A model generated the notes under the pieces. That model was not told where the DNA came from, made no database searches, and saw only the letters and a program-made list of their open reading frames with translations. DNA of 21,345 bases from Saccoglossus kowalevskii (lineage: Eukaryota; Hemichordata; Enteropneusta; Harrimaniidae), in contig NW_003131855.1 of NCBI RefSeq assembly GCF_000003605.2, positions 583,884 to 605,228 on the forward strand, in the 5' to 3' direction. Position numbers and translations under genes: made by a program. Positions 10,382 through 18,429 of this stretch are shown in pieces (position 1 is the first letter of the stretch; every line of letters starts with the position of its first letter).

Positions 10382-10590
10382 GTCACTTCTTGTTGCATAC
10401 GGCATTTAATGGGCACGCTGATCAGCATCTCCTCGGTAGCGACCGACAGACCTTCGAATTAATTTGGGGAACTATCTATATACAACCACAGTCCATCAAC
10501 ACCGGTGTGGAGGGACTGTGATACACCAGTACTTTGTGCCAAGAGTTTTGACCCGCCAGTTTTCAAGGGAATCCAGCCTCAAGAAGTGAC
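10382..10590. repeat. Inverted-repeat block with a palindromic hairpin
   Basis: The 11-bp arms GTCACTTCTTG (10382-10392) and CAAGAAGTGAC (10580-10590) enclose a strong hairpin at 10487-10520. That hairpin has arms CACAGTCC and GGACTGTG placed symmetrically around the perfect palindrome ACACCGGTGT (10499-10508). Read on the minus strand it begins CACAGTCCCTC, the same 11 bases as the hairpin at 11331. This suggests a shared transposon-end family. There is no coding capacity. Confidence 0.5.
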
Positions 10591-10607
10591 AGATAAAATC
10601 TTAATAC

Positions 10608-10680
10608 CTCCGCAACTAAGTTGCGTTTTTGCCGGCGGTCGATGGTTCGTCTGTCCATCTGTCAGCTAAACTTGCAAATA
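10608..10680. repeat. Probable interspersed-repeat fragment
   Basis: This GC-richer stretch contains GCAACTAAGTTGC (a self-complementary pair around TAA), then GCCGGCGG and CTGTCCATCTGTC. It contrasts sharply with the AT-rich flank. Motifs of this sort recur in interspersed repeats of marine invertebrate genomes as I recall them, but no copy elsewhere in the window proves it. Confidence 0.3.
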
Positions 10681-11325
10681 GAATCTCTTGTTTAATTTTG
10701 TTTTTTTCAATAAAGTAAAATATCGTGTGTAGATGGGGAAAGCCGAGTCATGCTAAACTGTAATTGTGACATGGTATTTTGCATCCAAAATGGCATTTTT
10801 ATACAAATACACAACGATAAATATTATGCGTATATGTATATCATCTTGATTCTAAATAGTAAGAAAACGATTGGAGAAATGCTCGTCGTATCTTACAATG
10901 GGGCATGCCTATATTTTATATAAATGTCAGTTTATTCCATAATTTACAAAAAATATGAAAGATCTCGCAACTATTTTAATTCCCAGGAAGATTTCTCCTG
11001 AACGCAGATATTCTTCGCACTTGTGGTGTATCCAAGTAAAACAGGTCGATACTATTAGACTTTTAAATAAATTCCAATAAAATTATTTGCTAATGTTTTG
11101 GCGAGAAAACGGCCTGGAATGAATTTTCCGATTTGTTTATTTACATCGATTTTTTTTATGTTTTATCTATTTTCGTTTTAATCCGATACGGCCTACATAT
11201 TTATATTATGTTCCACTCCAGTAGTAAACAACGCTACAATCTATTCATATATACCATATTAACCGCGGCTATAAACTCCATGATAAAGATTTAAAATAAT
11301 TCCGATCCTATTATTCGCTTAAAAT
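10681..11325. other. AT-rich intergenic, nothing recognised
   Basis: No sustained frames, RNA genes or clear repeats were found between the GC-rich repeat fragment and the second CACAGTCCCTC hairpin. Confidence 0.5.
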
Positions 11326-11330
11326 ATATG

Positions 11331-11353
11331 CACAGTCCCTCGAGAACTGTGGT
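11331..11353. repeat. Second CACAGTCCCTC hairpin
   Basis: CACAGT at 11331-11336 pairs with ACTGTG at 11346-11351 around a CTCGAG palindrome. The opening 11 bases CACAGTCCCTC are the reverse complement of 10510-10520, so the two hairpins are in opposite orientation about 820 bp apart. They could be the two ends of one decayed element or two separate fragments. Confidence 0.45.
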
Positions 11354-11976
11354 ACATGCATCTGAACAATTTAACGAGCACCACCACTAGCTAGTATGCA
11401 ATTAGGCTTGACGTCGGGTCGCTCATTACACAAGTCTTATGTACGTATCGTGTTTAACTGAACCAATAAATACTCGCGTCACGTTTATGTCTAGGGAATA
11501 ACCAAGTGAGGCCAGGACACTCTAAAGTATTTCTACAACCACCCAACGAATTTTTGGACATCTATATATATTTTTAATTTGCAAAACTTAAAACTCTGCC
11601 AAGTTGAAATTGGGTGAAGCAGGCGATACGACGAGCGATAAATAAGTGCATCGGATGAGCCAGGTAATGTACTTTTGGGCATTTTTACTGGTTCTAGAAC
11701 CTACCGACAACGTTAACTGTAAAGTACTCATTTTTTACCCAAGTCGCTTCAGTGAAAATAGCCACAATGTCTTCAGCAAAAATAAAGCATTTTGAAATAA
11801 AGGGAGTTGATTACGTGTAGCTTCGATTACTTCAATCTGATTTTAAGTTTGCAAGCACAAGCTCGCTACCAAATAAAAGCATTCCATGAACGTTTATACG
11901 ATTCATTGAAAATGTGTGTGGGAAAAAATTAAGTATGGATTTAGCATTATCTGAAAACAAGTGCTTCAAAGTTACA
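11354..11976. other. Intergenic, downstream of the minus-strand gene
   Basis: No supported gene. It contains a 12-bp palindrome GGTTCTAGAACC at 11690-11701, within chance expectation. Confidence 0.5.
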
Positions 11977-11982
11977 TTTATT
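11977..11982 (-). terminator. Poly(A) signal of the nine-exon gene
   Basis: Minus-strand AATAAA lies 63 nt beyond the stop codon at 12045-12047, giving a short 3' UTR of about 80-90 nt. Confidence 0.5.
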
Positions 11983-12044
11983 TCATTAAACTGTATATAA
12001 ATAAATTAGATTTGAAATTAATATATACACGGAATTTGAGAAAC

Positions 12045-12301
12045 CTATGAAATGGATATAAATTGATATAGTAACGAAGAAAAAATCGGATACAAGGCCA
12101 ATTTCGAAAGTGCGATTTTGCCGGTACGCGATGGCTCGCCTAACACTTTCGGCTCTACATCTTGCCAGAATTCCGATTTAGTGCATTCGAATTCCGTGTT
12201 GCTGTAAGTTTCGTCTTCTTCTAAACAGTCACAGGTCAGAGTATCTTTCACATAGAGGCTACGTTTGGGACATCCGGCAAACGCGAACGAAGCATGGTGT
12301 G
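12045..12301 (-). CDS. Exon 9: four-cysteine tail and hydrophobic C-terminus
   Basis: Acceptor TTTTTTCTTGTCTACAG. The exon encodes residues 649-732 with cysteines in the pattern C-x12-C-x-C-x13-C (AGCPK, LTCDC, FECTK), then small polar residues (EPSRTGK) and the hydrophobic end LALYPIFSSLLYQFISIS. The tail is shorter than a typical transmembrane helix and has no basic stop, so a GPI-anchor signal is the likelier reading. Confidence 0.75.
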
Positions 12302-15300
12302 CTGTAGACAAGAAAAAATAGAAATTGTCATTGCTGATACGAGACCACTTAGTCTTGACATAGATGAATAGTTTTGCTACAATATCAATTTAACGACAGT
12401 TTCCATTATGTAGTTGGTGTGCATTACTTCATTTTTGAACATTTAGCAATACAACTGTGCTGTCCAACATAGCAAGGAAATTCGAAATAAAGCGACAGAC
12501 ACTGAATGAAACGTACCGGTTGGCTCGTCTGCATAGTCTATCGCATCTCTTCTATCGCGACCATCTAAGAGTTCAGCACGTCGAGCTAGGGCGCCAGCTG
12601 AAAGTCGATGCCCGGAGTACACGGCGCTGTTGACTACGACCATTCCTTTATTTCTGAAGTCTTCGTTTACCATCTTTATGGCTGCCCTTTTCTTTCTTTT
12701 TCTTTTTCTTAGTTTCTCTTCGAGTTTGAAAACTGTTGTAATAGTGTATTCTGATCTCTCCTGTGCGAGGGCGGCGTTCGTCCAGTCGATGTTGTACAGT
12801 TCATTAGTTGTGTCATAAGAATAGCTGTCCAGCATTTGCTGGGTCGAGCTGTTGCCTGTTGGAACCCAGTTGTCTTCAGCCAAGTGACTCGTGGAATAAA
12901 TCTGATCATTTCCATCACTATCGAGAGCTACGAATCTGAAATCGTCGCTTCGATACGCAATGTATCGATTTCCTGTTTCCACATCGAGGCAACCCTGTAG
13001 AGATACCAGAACAAACATTTAGTTTATATTCTGTAACGTAGACATGACGTGTATAAAAGTTTTCGAAAAAAAAATATCTAGTGTACGCTTACACCCAATA
13101 AATTTCTAGTGTCATCCCGGCACACCATGAACAGGGTCAACTCTAAATTGAAAACGTCTCTGAAGAATTCAGGCAACATTCTGAAAAATAAATAAAAGAT
13201 TGGATGAGCTACACGTAGTAAAATATTTACGTGCATCAGACGTCTGTCGTGGTGAATTTGAAATTAGCTTTGTAATAGGATATCTAACACTTACTGTATC
13301 TTCATGTTAACGCTTTCCAGATGATTGACTCCCCGATTGCCTGCCCTCACACCACCTCTGAGATCGTTATTGTTGGCTCCAGTAATACTGAGTAAATACA
13401 AACTGGGATAGTCTTTATCTGCATCCCGTACTACAACCACAGTCTGTAAGAGAAATTAGCATTCCGTTGAGCAAATACGCGTCTGCATAGAGAGATGCGA
13501 TTATGAGATGTCTAGGATAGAAAATAGAGTAGTTTCAAGTGTTAAGGTGGCAGCCTTCGACTTTATCGCGGGAAGACTCATTCTGGAAGAATCTGCTAAT
13601 TCAGAAAAATCTGAAGAAAAGGCATTATTCTTTGAATTTGGGAAACTCATTTTTATTGACCGACACAACCATTGACACATGCAATACATCTATAAGCAAA
13701 GATTACGCCATTGGTCAGTTAGAAAAAAAAACATAAATAAATTACAAACATCGATAATTAAATATTAGGACCGTCACTTGACTGCGCATAAAGTACTCCC
13801 TTTCCCTGCACACTAAGGGTAGTTTATTCACAGTGATTAAGACTTGGCGTTTACAGTTGATCACGAAGTACAACGATCGAGGCCCAGTTTTAATGACCGA
13901 CTTGTAGCTGAATTTCATGGCGCGGTAGGGGAGGGGCAACTCACCTGGATTGTAACGTCCAACGTAATTTCAAAAAGAGAGGAAGATGTCAACACACAAC
14001 TACTCGGTGGGTCGGTTGTAGTTGAGCTACACTCTAATTGCTCAAATTGGAATTTGAACACTCCTACAATTAAAAGATCAAAAAAAAAGTCGTAATGTTA
14101 AGCAAAGCTGCAGCAAATTTTTTATACAAACTGCCTAATGACAATCTTATTGAACACACTGACACCATCGAGTATTTGTACGAGTTTTTGAGAATTGATA
14201 GCAGAAGTATATTCCCATTACAACCTTGGCACTGATTTCTGTTCGATATTATTTCATGGCGCGGTTTAGAGATTGCTAGCGAGACAAATCGCATTGTCCC
14301 GTTTAGCAGTAGACGCTAACAACTTACCAGTTGCATCAATTGGTACATCACTTTCTACAACGGTATCATCAACATTTAAAACTACGACAAAGTTCCACGT
14401 TTGTGTACATTCACTGGAATAGAACAGAGTTTTACTACAGAGAGGGGCACACACCAGATGGTACATTGAGGAAAATGGTCAAGTCCAAAATAGAAATTCT
14501 TTGAAAATACGAGGTTACATCGATATTAAAATAAAAAGGACACTGGTTTGGATTCGACTTTTAAATCTATCTTAACACTTACTTAGGCGAGACAAAGACG
14601 CACTGCTTTGGACCCGCCGTGTAAACGATTTCGTCACCAGTGTCATTGCTAAATGAATTACCAGAGTTCTCGGGCGTGTACTCTTGAGTGTCGGCTTTAA
14701 ATTGCAGGGCAAATCCGTCAACGGCGTTTGACTGAATGACCGTCTTGAACTGTATTTCTATCGTTGCTTTATTAGTGAGTGGTTCGCCATTGGCATCAAA
14801 ATATGGAGATATTATGACGTAGTCTATTATTGGTTTCACCAACGGAGAGGAACTGATTACGAAGTTTGCAATGGCGATTCGGGATAACCTGTATATTAGC
14901 GTGATACTGGAAGAAACTCTTGCCATTCCCTTACTGGCATCTGCGTTATCGACTGGGCGCACGTTAGTCACGTACATAGTAGTGTGATATTCTATGGTGT
15001 CTGTTGTATTCATATAGGTCCAGATGTTAGTCCCAGTTGTATCGGTGCAGTTGAAAAAGTAACCAAGATGTCCTGCAGAGAGCAAAGGATGGAAACGTCA
15101 TACGAATTAAAAACATGATGGCACAGTGATAATAGATGGGCGGTAATTATGACCATGTGTCAAGACGTGATCCGACGAAAGAAAACTCGTAACATAATTT
15201 ACTTTATAAACCCCTGTAACCGCACGCTAAAGTTGTTTTTTTACTTCGAAAAAAGAAACTTCGAGAATGTAATGCACGACGATGATTCGGCGGCACTCAT

Positions 15301-16249
15301 TGTTCGCACTTGTCTTAACACGTGTGCAATAGCATGGTTGGCAATTCCATTTAACGATCACGTCTAATTACCGAAACTACTTGTAACGTACGTACAACCC
15401 CATACAAGTGTCGTATTTTAAATCCATGCATTAGTTATTAATGCCGGCGGGGCCCACCAATAGAAATAGGAAATAATTACTCGCCTTGATATCGCATAGT
15501 GTAGTCTCTTCTGTCAACACTATTACCGTACTGGTCGTTAGTATTGTAGCTCTGGCCCCTCACATAATTCGTGAACAGCCGTTTTCCGTCGGACTTTGTG
15601 GCCGACCTCAGCGAGACGTTTCTAGTTTCGAAGTTACCGGCATCGGAGAAGTAGTAGGCTGGCCCGAAGGATGAAAATCCGCCATCTGCCAGAATGTTTG
15701 AACACTCGCCAGTGTTGTCAGAGGTTATGTCGCCCGTATCGGGATCTACCGGCTGGTTATTTTCGTCAAAGTCGTAAGGTTGAAAGTCTACCACCCAGAG
15801 TTCCGAGGTTCCAATAGTGTCCTGTAGATATAAAAAATAAGCTCAGTGCGATAGGATTATAGTAACAAAATATTGGTAAATGTGCGAAAATGGACAAGAG
15901 TCTGTAGGAACCCACAACGAACCTCAACTCTACCAATCCCAGTTGTAAATACCCCCCTTCGGAATAGGCAGTTATCTGGAGGCGCATATACAATGACAAC
16001 ATAATTTCCGACCCCCACCATTCGAGCAAAATCCCCCAGTGACGCACAACTTACCTCGGCTATGACTTCAAGGGTCAAAAGCTGATTATCAATATTGAAT
16101 TCTTCCACGTAGATTTGACCCATGTTTCGAAACAGTACGTCCTTTATTTTGTCATCTACAACCTCGCCCAACTGGCTTTGGCCACGAGAAGATTGCAAAC
16201 GAACAAGAACCAGCATCAACGCAACATAGAACGGCCCGTACATCATCAT
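12045..16249 (-). CDS. Nine-exon secreted or surface glycoprotein, family not recognised
   Basis: Joining 16055-16249, 15485-15821, 14583-15072, 14328-14413, 13945-14063, 13295-13443, 13093-13180, 12517-12994 and 12045-12301 gives one frame of 2199 nt, 732 residues plus TAG. All eight junctions keep phase; seven introns are GT-AG and one is GC-AG. Seen in the product: a signal peptide (about 1-24, hydrophobic YVALMLVLV); eight body cysteines at 105, 186, 335, 343, 381, 392, 479 and 490, mostly in close pairs; five N-glycosylation sequons (NVS, NCT, NTT, NDT, NSS); a polybasic furin-type site at 582-591; a C-terminal module with cysteines 658, 671, 673 and 687; and a hydrophobic end that could be a GPI signal. 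The body is beta-type and Val/Ile/Thr-rich. A furin site after paired cysteines recalls zona pellucida-domain proteins, but I cannot align it to ZP and make no functional call. Confidence 0.8.
12517..12994 (-). CDS. Exon 8: end of body, furin site, basic linker
   Basis: Acceptor TCTGGTATCTCTACAG, donor CAACCG/GTACGT. It encodes residues 489-647: Cys490, sequon NSS, then the polybasic run KLRKRKRKKR (12686-12715), after which furin-type proteases would be expected to cut. A basic, Ala-rich linker with several RR pairs follows. Cleavage is inference from the motif. Confidence 0.8.
13093..13180 (-). CDS. Exon 7
   Basis: Acceptor TTTATTTATTTTTCAG. The donor TTGGGT/GTAAGC is chosen over an overlapping GTGTAA two bases upstream because only it keeps phase with exon 8. 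The exon encodes residues 460-488 (LELTLFMVCRDD). Cys479 probably pairs with Cys490 across the junction. Confidence 0.8.
13295..13443 (-). CDS. Exon 6
   Basis: Acceptor TTTCTCTTACAG, donor ATACA/GTAAGT. It starts in phase 0 with TVVVVRDADKDYPSLYLLS and encodes residues 410-458, continuing the beta-rich body without cysteines. Confidence 0.8.
13945..14063 (-). CDS. Exon 5
   Basis: The acceptor is a long T-rich tract ending TTAATTGTAG; the donor is CCAG/GTGAGT in phase 0. It encodes residues 371-409 with Cys381 and Cys392 flanking a Ser/Thr/Pro linker, then SLFEITLDVTIQ. Nearer AG sites were rejected because they bring in an in-frame TGA. Confidence 0.8.
14328..14413 (-). CDS. Exon 4
   Basis: Acceptor CTGTTCTATTCCAG, donor GCAACTG/GTAAGT. 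The first base completes Asn341. It encodes ECTQTWNFVVVLNVDD and onward to residue 369. Cys343 is seven residues after Cys335 of exon 3, a likely close disulfide partner, which supports joining these exons. Confidence 0.8.
14583..15072 (-). CDS. Exon 3: central extracellular segment
   Basis: Acceptor TTTGCTCTCTGCAG, donor CCTAA/GTAAGT. The exon encodes residues 179-340, with split codons at both ends. It carries Cys186, sequons NCT, NTT and NDT, and Cys335 near its 3' end. It is rich in beta-prone runs such as SSSITLIYRLSRIAIANFVI. Confidence 0.8.
15485..15821 (-). CDS. Exon 2: acidic Asp/Asn-rich segment, GC donor
   Basis: The acceptor is TTTTTTATATCTACAG/GAC, phase 0. The 112 codons cover residues 66-177, with DFDENNQPVDPDTGD (acidic, possibly calcium-binding in character), Cys105 and one NVS sequon. 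The exon must end CAAG/GCGAGT, a GC donor, to keep frame with exon 3. The overlapping GT donor 4 nt further (GCGA/GTAATT) would shift the frame. Confidence 0.75.
16055..16249 (-). CDS. Exon 1: start codon and signal peptide
   Basis: The exon holds 65 codons and ends in phase 0 at GCCGAG/GTAAGT. Three consecutive Met codons open it, and the first (16247-16249) is used because it is the most upstream. Residues 6-17 form the hydrophobic core, followed by LQSSRG-Q as a plausible signal peptidase site. The rest (KDVLFRNMGQIYVEEF, LLTLEVIAE) leads straight into exon 2. Confidence 0.8.
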
Positions 16250-16330
16250 GGTTCACTACAGAACAACAACTAAAATACATCACAAGAAAGCGAACTGGCA
16301 ACGAAATGGACTTGAATTGAATTGGCTGTC

Positions 16331-16338
16331 TATTTATA
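16331..16338 (-). promoter_or_regulatory. TATA box of the nine-exon gene
   Basis: TATAAATA on the minus strand sits 82 nt upstream of the ATG. Transcription would start near 16300-16306, leaving a 5' UTR of about 55 nt. A canonical TATA box so close to a signal-peptide start suggests tissue-specific or high-level expression. Confidence 0.65.
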
Positions 16339-16348
16339 GCCGCCGTTG

Positions 16349-16362
16349 TGGCCAGGTGGCCA
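16349..16362 (-). promoter_or_regulatory. E-box within a TGGCCA duplication
   Basis: Two TGGCCA copies flank a CAGGTG E-box core (16353-16358), about 15 bp upstream of the TATA box. This is a candidate bHLH or Snail-type site, from motif only. Confidence 0.35.
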
Positions 16363-16384
16363 AAAGCCGTGCTACATCAGTAAG

Positions 16385-16459
16385 CTGTGATTGAACAAAG
16401 CCAGTTTAACATATCTGTGATTGGACAAAGCTGTGATTGTACAAAGCCAGCTAACATAT
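16385..16459 (-). repeat. Three tandem promoter-proximal repeats
   Basis: Three copies of CTGTGATTGxACAAAG occur at 16385-16400, 16415-16430 and 16431-16446. The first and third are extended by CCAG(T/C)T(A)AACATAT to about 30 nt. On the minus strand each reads CTTTGTxCAATCACAG, a SOX/TCF-like CTTTGT next to a CAAT-like box. The block lies about 50-120 bp upstream of the TATA box. Confidence 0.6.
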
Positions 16460-17170
16460 CTATAAACTGATATTTTGGTAGCAATGCGACATCAAACATA
16501 CAACCTGGCACAGATTTTGTGGAATCGTTACCAACATCTAGACGTATTTCAGTGCAGTACACCCATTCACGCCAAGGCAAATTACTATTCACAATTATAT
16601 TGCAGTTGTTTGATAGGCTGCCTAATACATCTGCTGAATGTTCGTATTAATCTTGTCTCACACGAGACCAAACTTCACTAATTCATATCAACATGCATCG
16701 TGCCGGGATGGAAGTATATCCTAGTTTCTCAGACGTTTCAAAAAATGAACTTAGATTCACGGTTTACAATTTGGGATAAGTGAACAACGCAAAAAATCTC
16801 AAATTTGTTCAATACTGTGAAACTATTTATTTTTACTATTTAGATGTTTGAGTCTGTTCACTGTGTTTTAAGTTCACGAACTTGGCAGAGAAACAATAAG
16901 TTACTAGTATATTTCTATTTTACATATTTATGTGGATTTAGTTAGCTGGATTTTACTTATCAGCGAAAATAGCGATATTGAAACCCAGTGATTATTAACG
17001 CCTTTACAAGTATCATTGAGCTGATAAAACAATTATAAATGGTAAGCAAATGAATTGAAGTCAATTTAATGACATTTATGTCTTGGCATCATTAGGTTTA
17101 GGGTTTGGCATGTCTGTGGGTTGATATACTGTATTACCTATTTAGTTAGTGCTAATGCCAACCCCTCGGT
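16460..17170. other. Intergenic with one coding-like fragment
   Basis: Mostly AT-rich. A GC-richer patch at about 16480-16592 is open on the minus strand and reads PWREWVYCTEIRLDVGND, then GCMFDVALLPKYQFID. It has a protein-like look but no start, splice border or recognised family, so it may be a decayed transposon or gene fragment. Confidence 0.35.
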
Positions 17171-17175
17171 AAATA

Positions 17176-17279
17176 AAAAATAACTTAAGATAGAGTTCAA
17201 TTTCATCGCATCGTTCTAGTAAATTAAAATTAACTTAAATTAAAGTTGAATTTCATGTCTGAGCATCGTTCTAGTGAAT
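17176..17279. repeat. Diverged tandem duplication, two units of about 50 bp
   Basis: AACTTAAGATAGAGTTCAAT...GCATCGTTCTAGTAAAT is followed directly by AACTTAAATTAAAGTTGAAT...GCATCGTTCTAGTGAAT. The second unit is slightly longer. It ends about 80 bp upstream of the small-ORF cluster. Confidence 0.7.
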
Positions 17280-17362
17280 CACCAGGAAGTCAGAAATTGC
17301 AATTTACATGTGGGAGGTTCAATTTATTTAATTTAATTTAAACCGCGTTGTCCGTCACAGCA

Positions 17363-17530
17363 ATGGCGCCCTCTTGTGATGATTGCTGGGAATACATGTA
17401 TAGCCCACATTTACTTCCGGGTTGTCCGAACAAGACGATGAATTTCTACCACACCGCATCGGCATTTATATTTCTTTTCTTAATTGCGTATCTGCTGTTT
17501 GTTGTTCTTTGCTGGTTGGGCATCTTATAG
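17363..17530 (+). CDS. Candidate small membrane protein, 55 residues
   Basis: ATG at 17363 (G at -3, G at +4) opens 55 codons to TAG. The N-terminal half has Cys at 5, 8 and 21 (SCDDCWEYMY, LLPGCPNKT, with one NKT sequon). The C-terminal half is a single hydrophobic helix (about 33-53) ending IL-COOH, so a single-pass membrane protein is predicted. The 5' half is GC-richer than flanking DNA and codon use does not look like AT-rich noise. I do not recognise a family. It could equally be an upstream ORF in the 5' UTR of a larger plus-strand gene. Confidence 0.4.
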   Translation: MAPSCDDCWEYMYSPHLLPGCPNKTMNFYHTASAFIFLFLIAYLLFVVLCWLGIL

Positions 17531-17608
17531 GTCATATTTGTCGTCTGTCACGCAACAGCCAAACCTAAGAGGGTTAATTAACGAGATAACTCGTGCCTGC
17601 AAGCAACC

Positions 17609-17677
17609 ATGGTCAACTCAAACACTGTAACGCCACCTCCATGTGAAGATCTGTTTGGCGCAGGCTTAGCGCCTTGA
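17609..17677 (+). CDS. Micro-ORF, 22 residues, strong Kozak context
   Basis: ACCATGG context at 17606-17612 begins MVNSNTVTPPPCEDLFGAGLAP and ends TGA. It is too short to trust alone, but it lies between the 55- and 56-codon ORFs on the same strand. A donor-like GCGG/GTATGT follows at about 17693. It may be part of a 5' UTR exon. Confidence 0.2.
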   Translation: MVNSNTVTPPPCEDLFGAGLAP

Positions 17678-17837
17678 CAACGTAAACAAGCGGGTATGTC
17701 GTTATTTACAGTCGAGAATTGCGTTACATTGTCACATAATACGTTGTTGTCACACTATCATAAACTCATTATAGACGATTATGTAAAACCATGGAGGTAG
17801 AAAATTTCTTTTCTCTTTTATGGTAAAACCTAGAAAT

Positions 17838-17851
17838 GGGGGGGGGGGGGG
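17838..17851 (+). repeat. Poly-G run (14)
   Basis: Fourteen consecutive G residues, followed within a few bases by a T8 run. A second, longer run (17 G) lies at 19175-19191. Confidence 0.95.
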
Positions 17852-17877
17852 TCTCTTTTTTTTAATGTCAATGAATC

Positions 17878-18048
17878 ATGTCTGATTGTACCATTAAACA
17901 TTATACAAATGTTCACCCCAACAGAGGTGGAGATACAGTTCGCAACCCGAAGAGCATATTGTCAACTGAGGCGAAGCTGAAGTTTGAGGGTCACAAAAAC
18001 TGTATGTCTACTGCTGCTGGGGAAACATTTATATTAATTATTTGGTAA
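17878..18048 (+). CDS. Candidate small ORF, 56 residues, with possible frame break
   Basis: ATG at 17878 opens 56 codons (MSDCTIKHYTNV, NPKSILSTEAKLKFEGHKN, GETFILIIW) ending TAA at 18046-18048. An alternative acceptor-like CCCCAACAG ends at 17924 within it. The hydrophobic run starts just before the stop. In the -1 frame the sequence continues as LVIVVLVAIFQGSLVELNAYA to a TGA at about 18109, which would complete a transmembrane helix. A frameshift, a sequencing indel or pseudogenisation could explain this. The family is unknown. Confidence 0.35.
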   Translation: MSDCTIKHYTNVHPNRGGDTVRNPKSILSTEAKLKFEGHKNCMSTAAGETFILIIW

Positions 18049-18429
18049 TTGTGGTGCTCGTGGCAATCTTCCAGGGTAGCCTTGTGGAGCTGAATGCGTA
18101 TGCATGAGAGTTTAAAGAGCAGTGATGGAAATTTACCGAGTTATATTATTGACAGCTTTTTTACCTTCATAGTTTTATGAACCTAATTTCAGCAGCTTTA
18201 GCCTAACAAAGTGGAGAATGGGTAACCATGCAGTGGCATGACTGTCAGATGCCCAGGTAATCTTAAGTTTCTTAGTTTATAGCTTCAAATTTTCTGCTTG
18301 AATATACTTAGCATGACCTAATAAAATTATGATGAACAAAATGACAAAATTGTAATTGAAGATTAAAAAAAATAAAATTTCAGTGGTCATCTATTTACAT
18401 ACTTTATTTGTATAATTTTTTAATTGCAG
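18049..18429 (+). other. Probable intron-like gap in the small-ORF region
   Basis: It contains the -1 frame hydrophobic continuation to about 18109, and a 64-bp acceptor/donor-bounded block (TTTCAG at about 18194 to CCCAG/GTAATC at about 18257) with stops in all frames. It ends in a strong acceptor before 18430. Confidence 0.3.

Noticed and set aside
12630-12818. Plus-strand hydrophobic 62-codon frame
   Set aside because: Antisense shadow of the furin-site region of exon 8; its Phe/Leu runs come from the complement of Lys/Arg codons.
13844-14095. Plus-strand 83-codon frame
   Set aside because: It is antisense to exon 5 of the minus-strand gene, which has good splice borders and in-phase joins.
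15477-15484. GT donor GCGA/GTAATT for exon 2
   Set aside because: It leaves two extra bases and shifts exon 3 into an unsupported frame. The adjacent GC donor keeps the long frame.
17093-17106. Telomere-like GGTTTAGGGTTTGG
   Set aside because: Only about two units, interstitial, consistent with chance.
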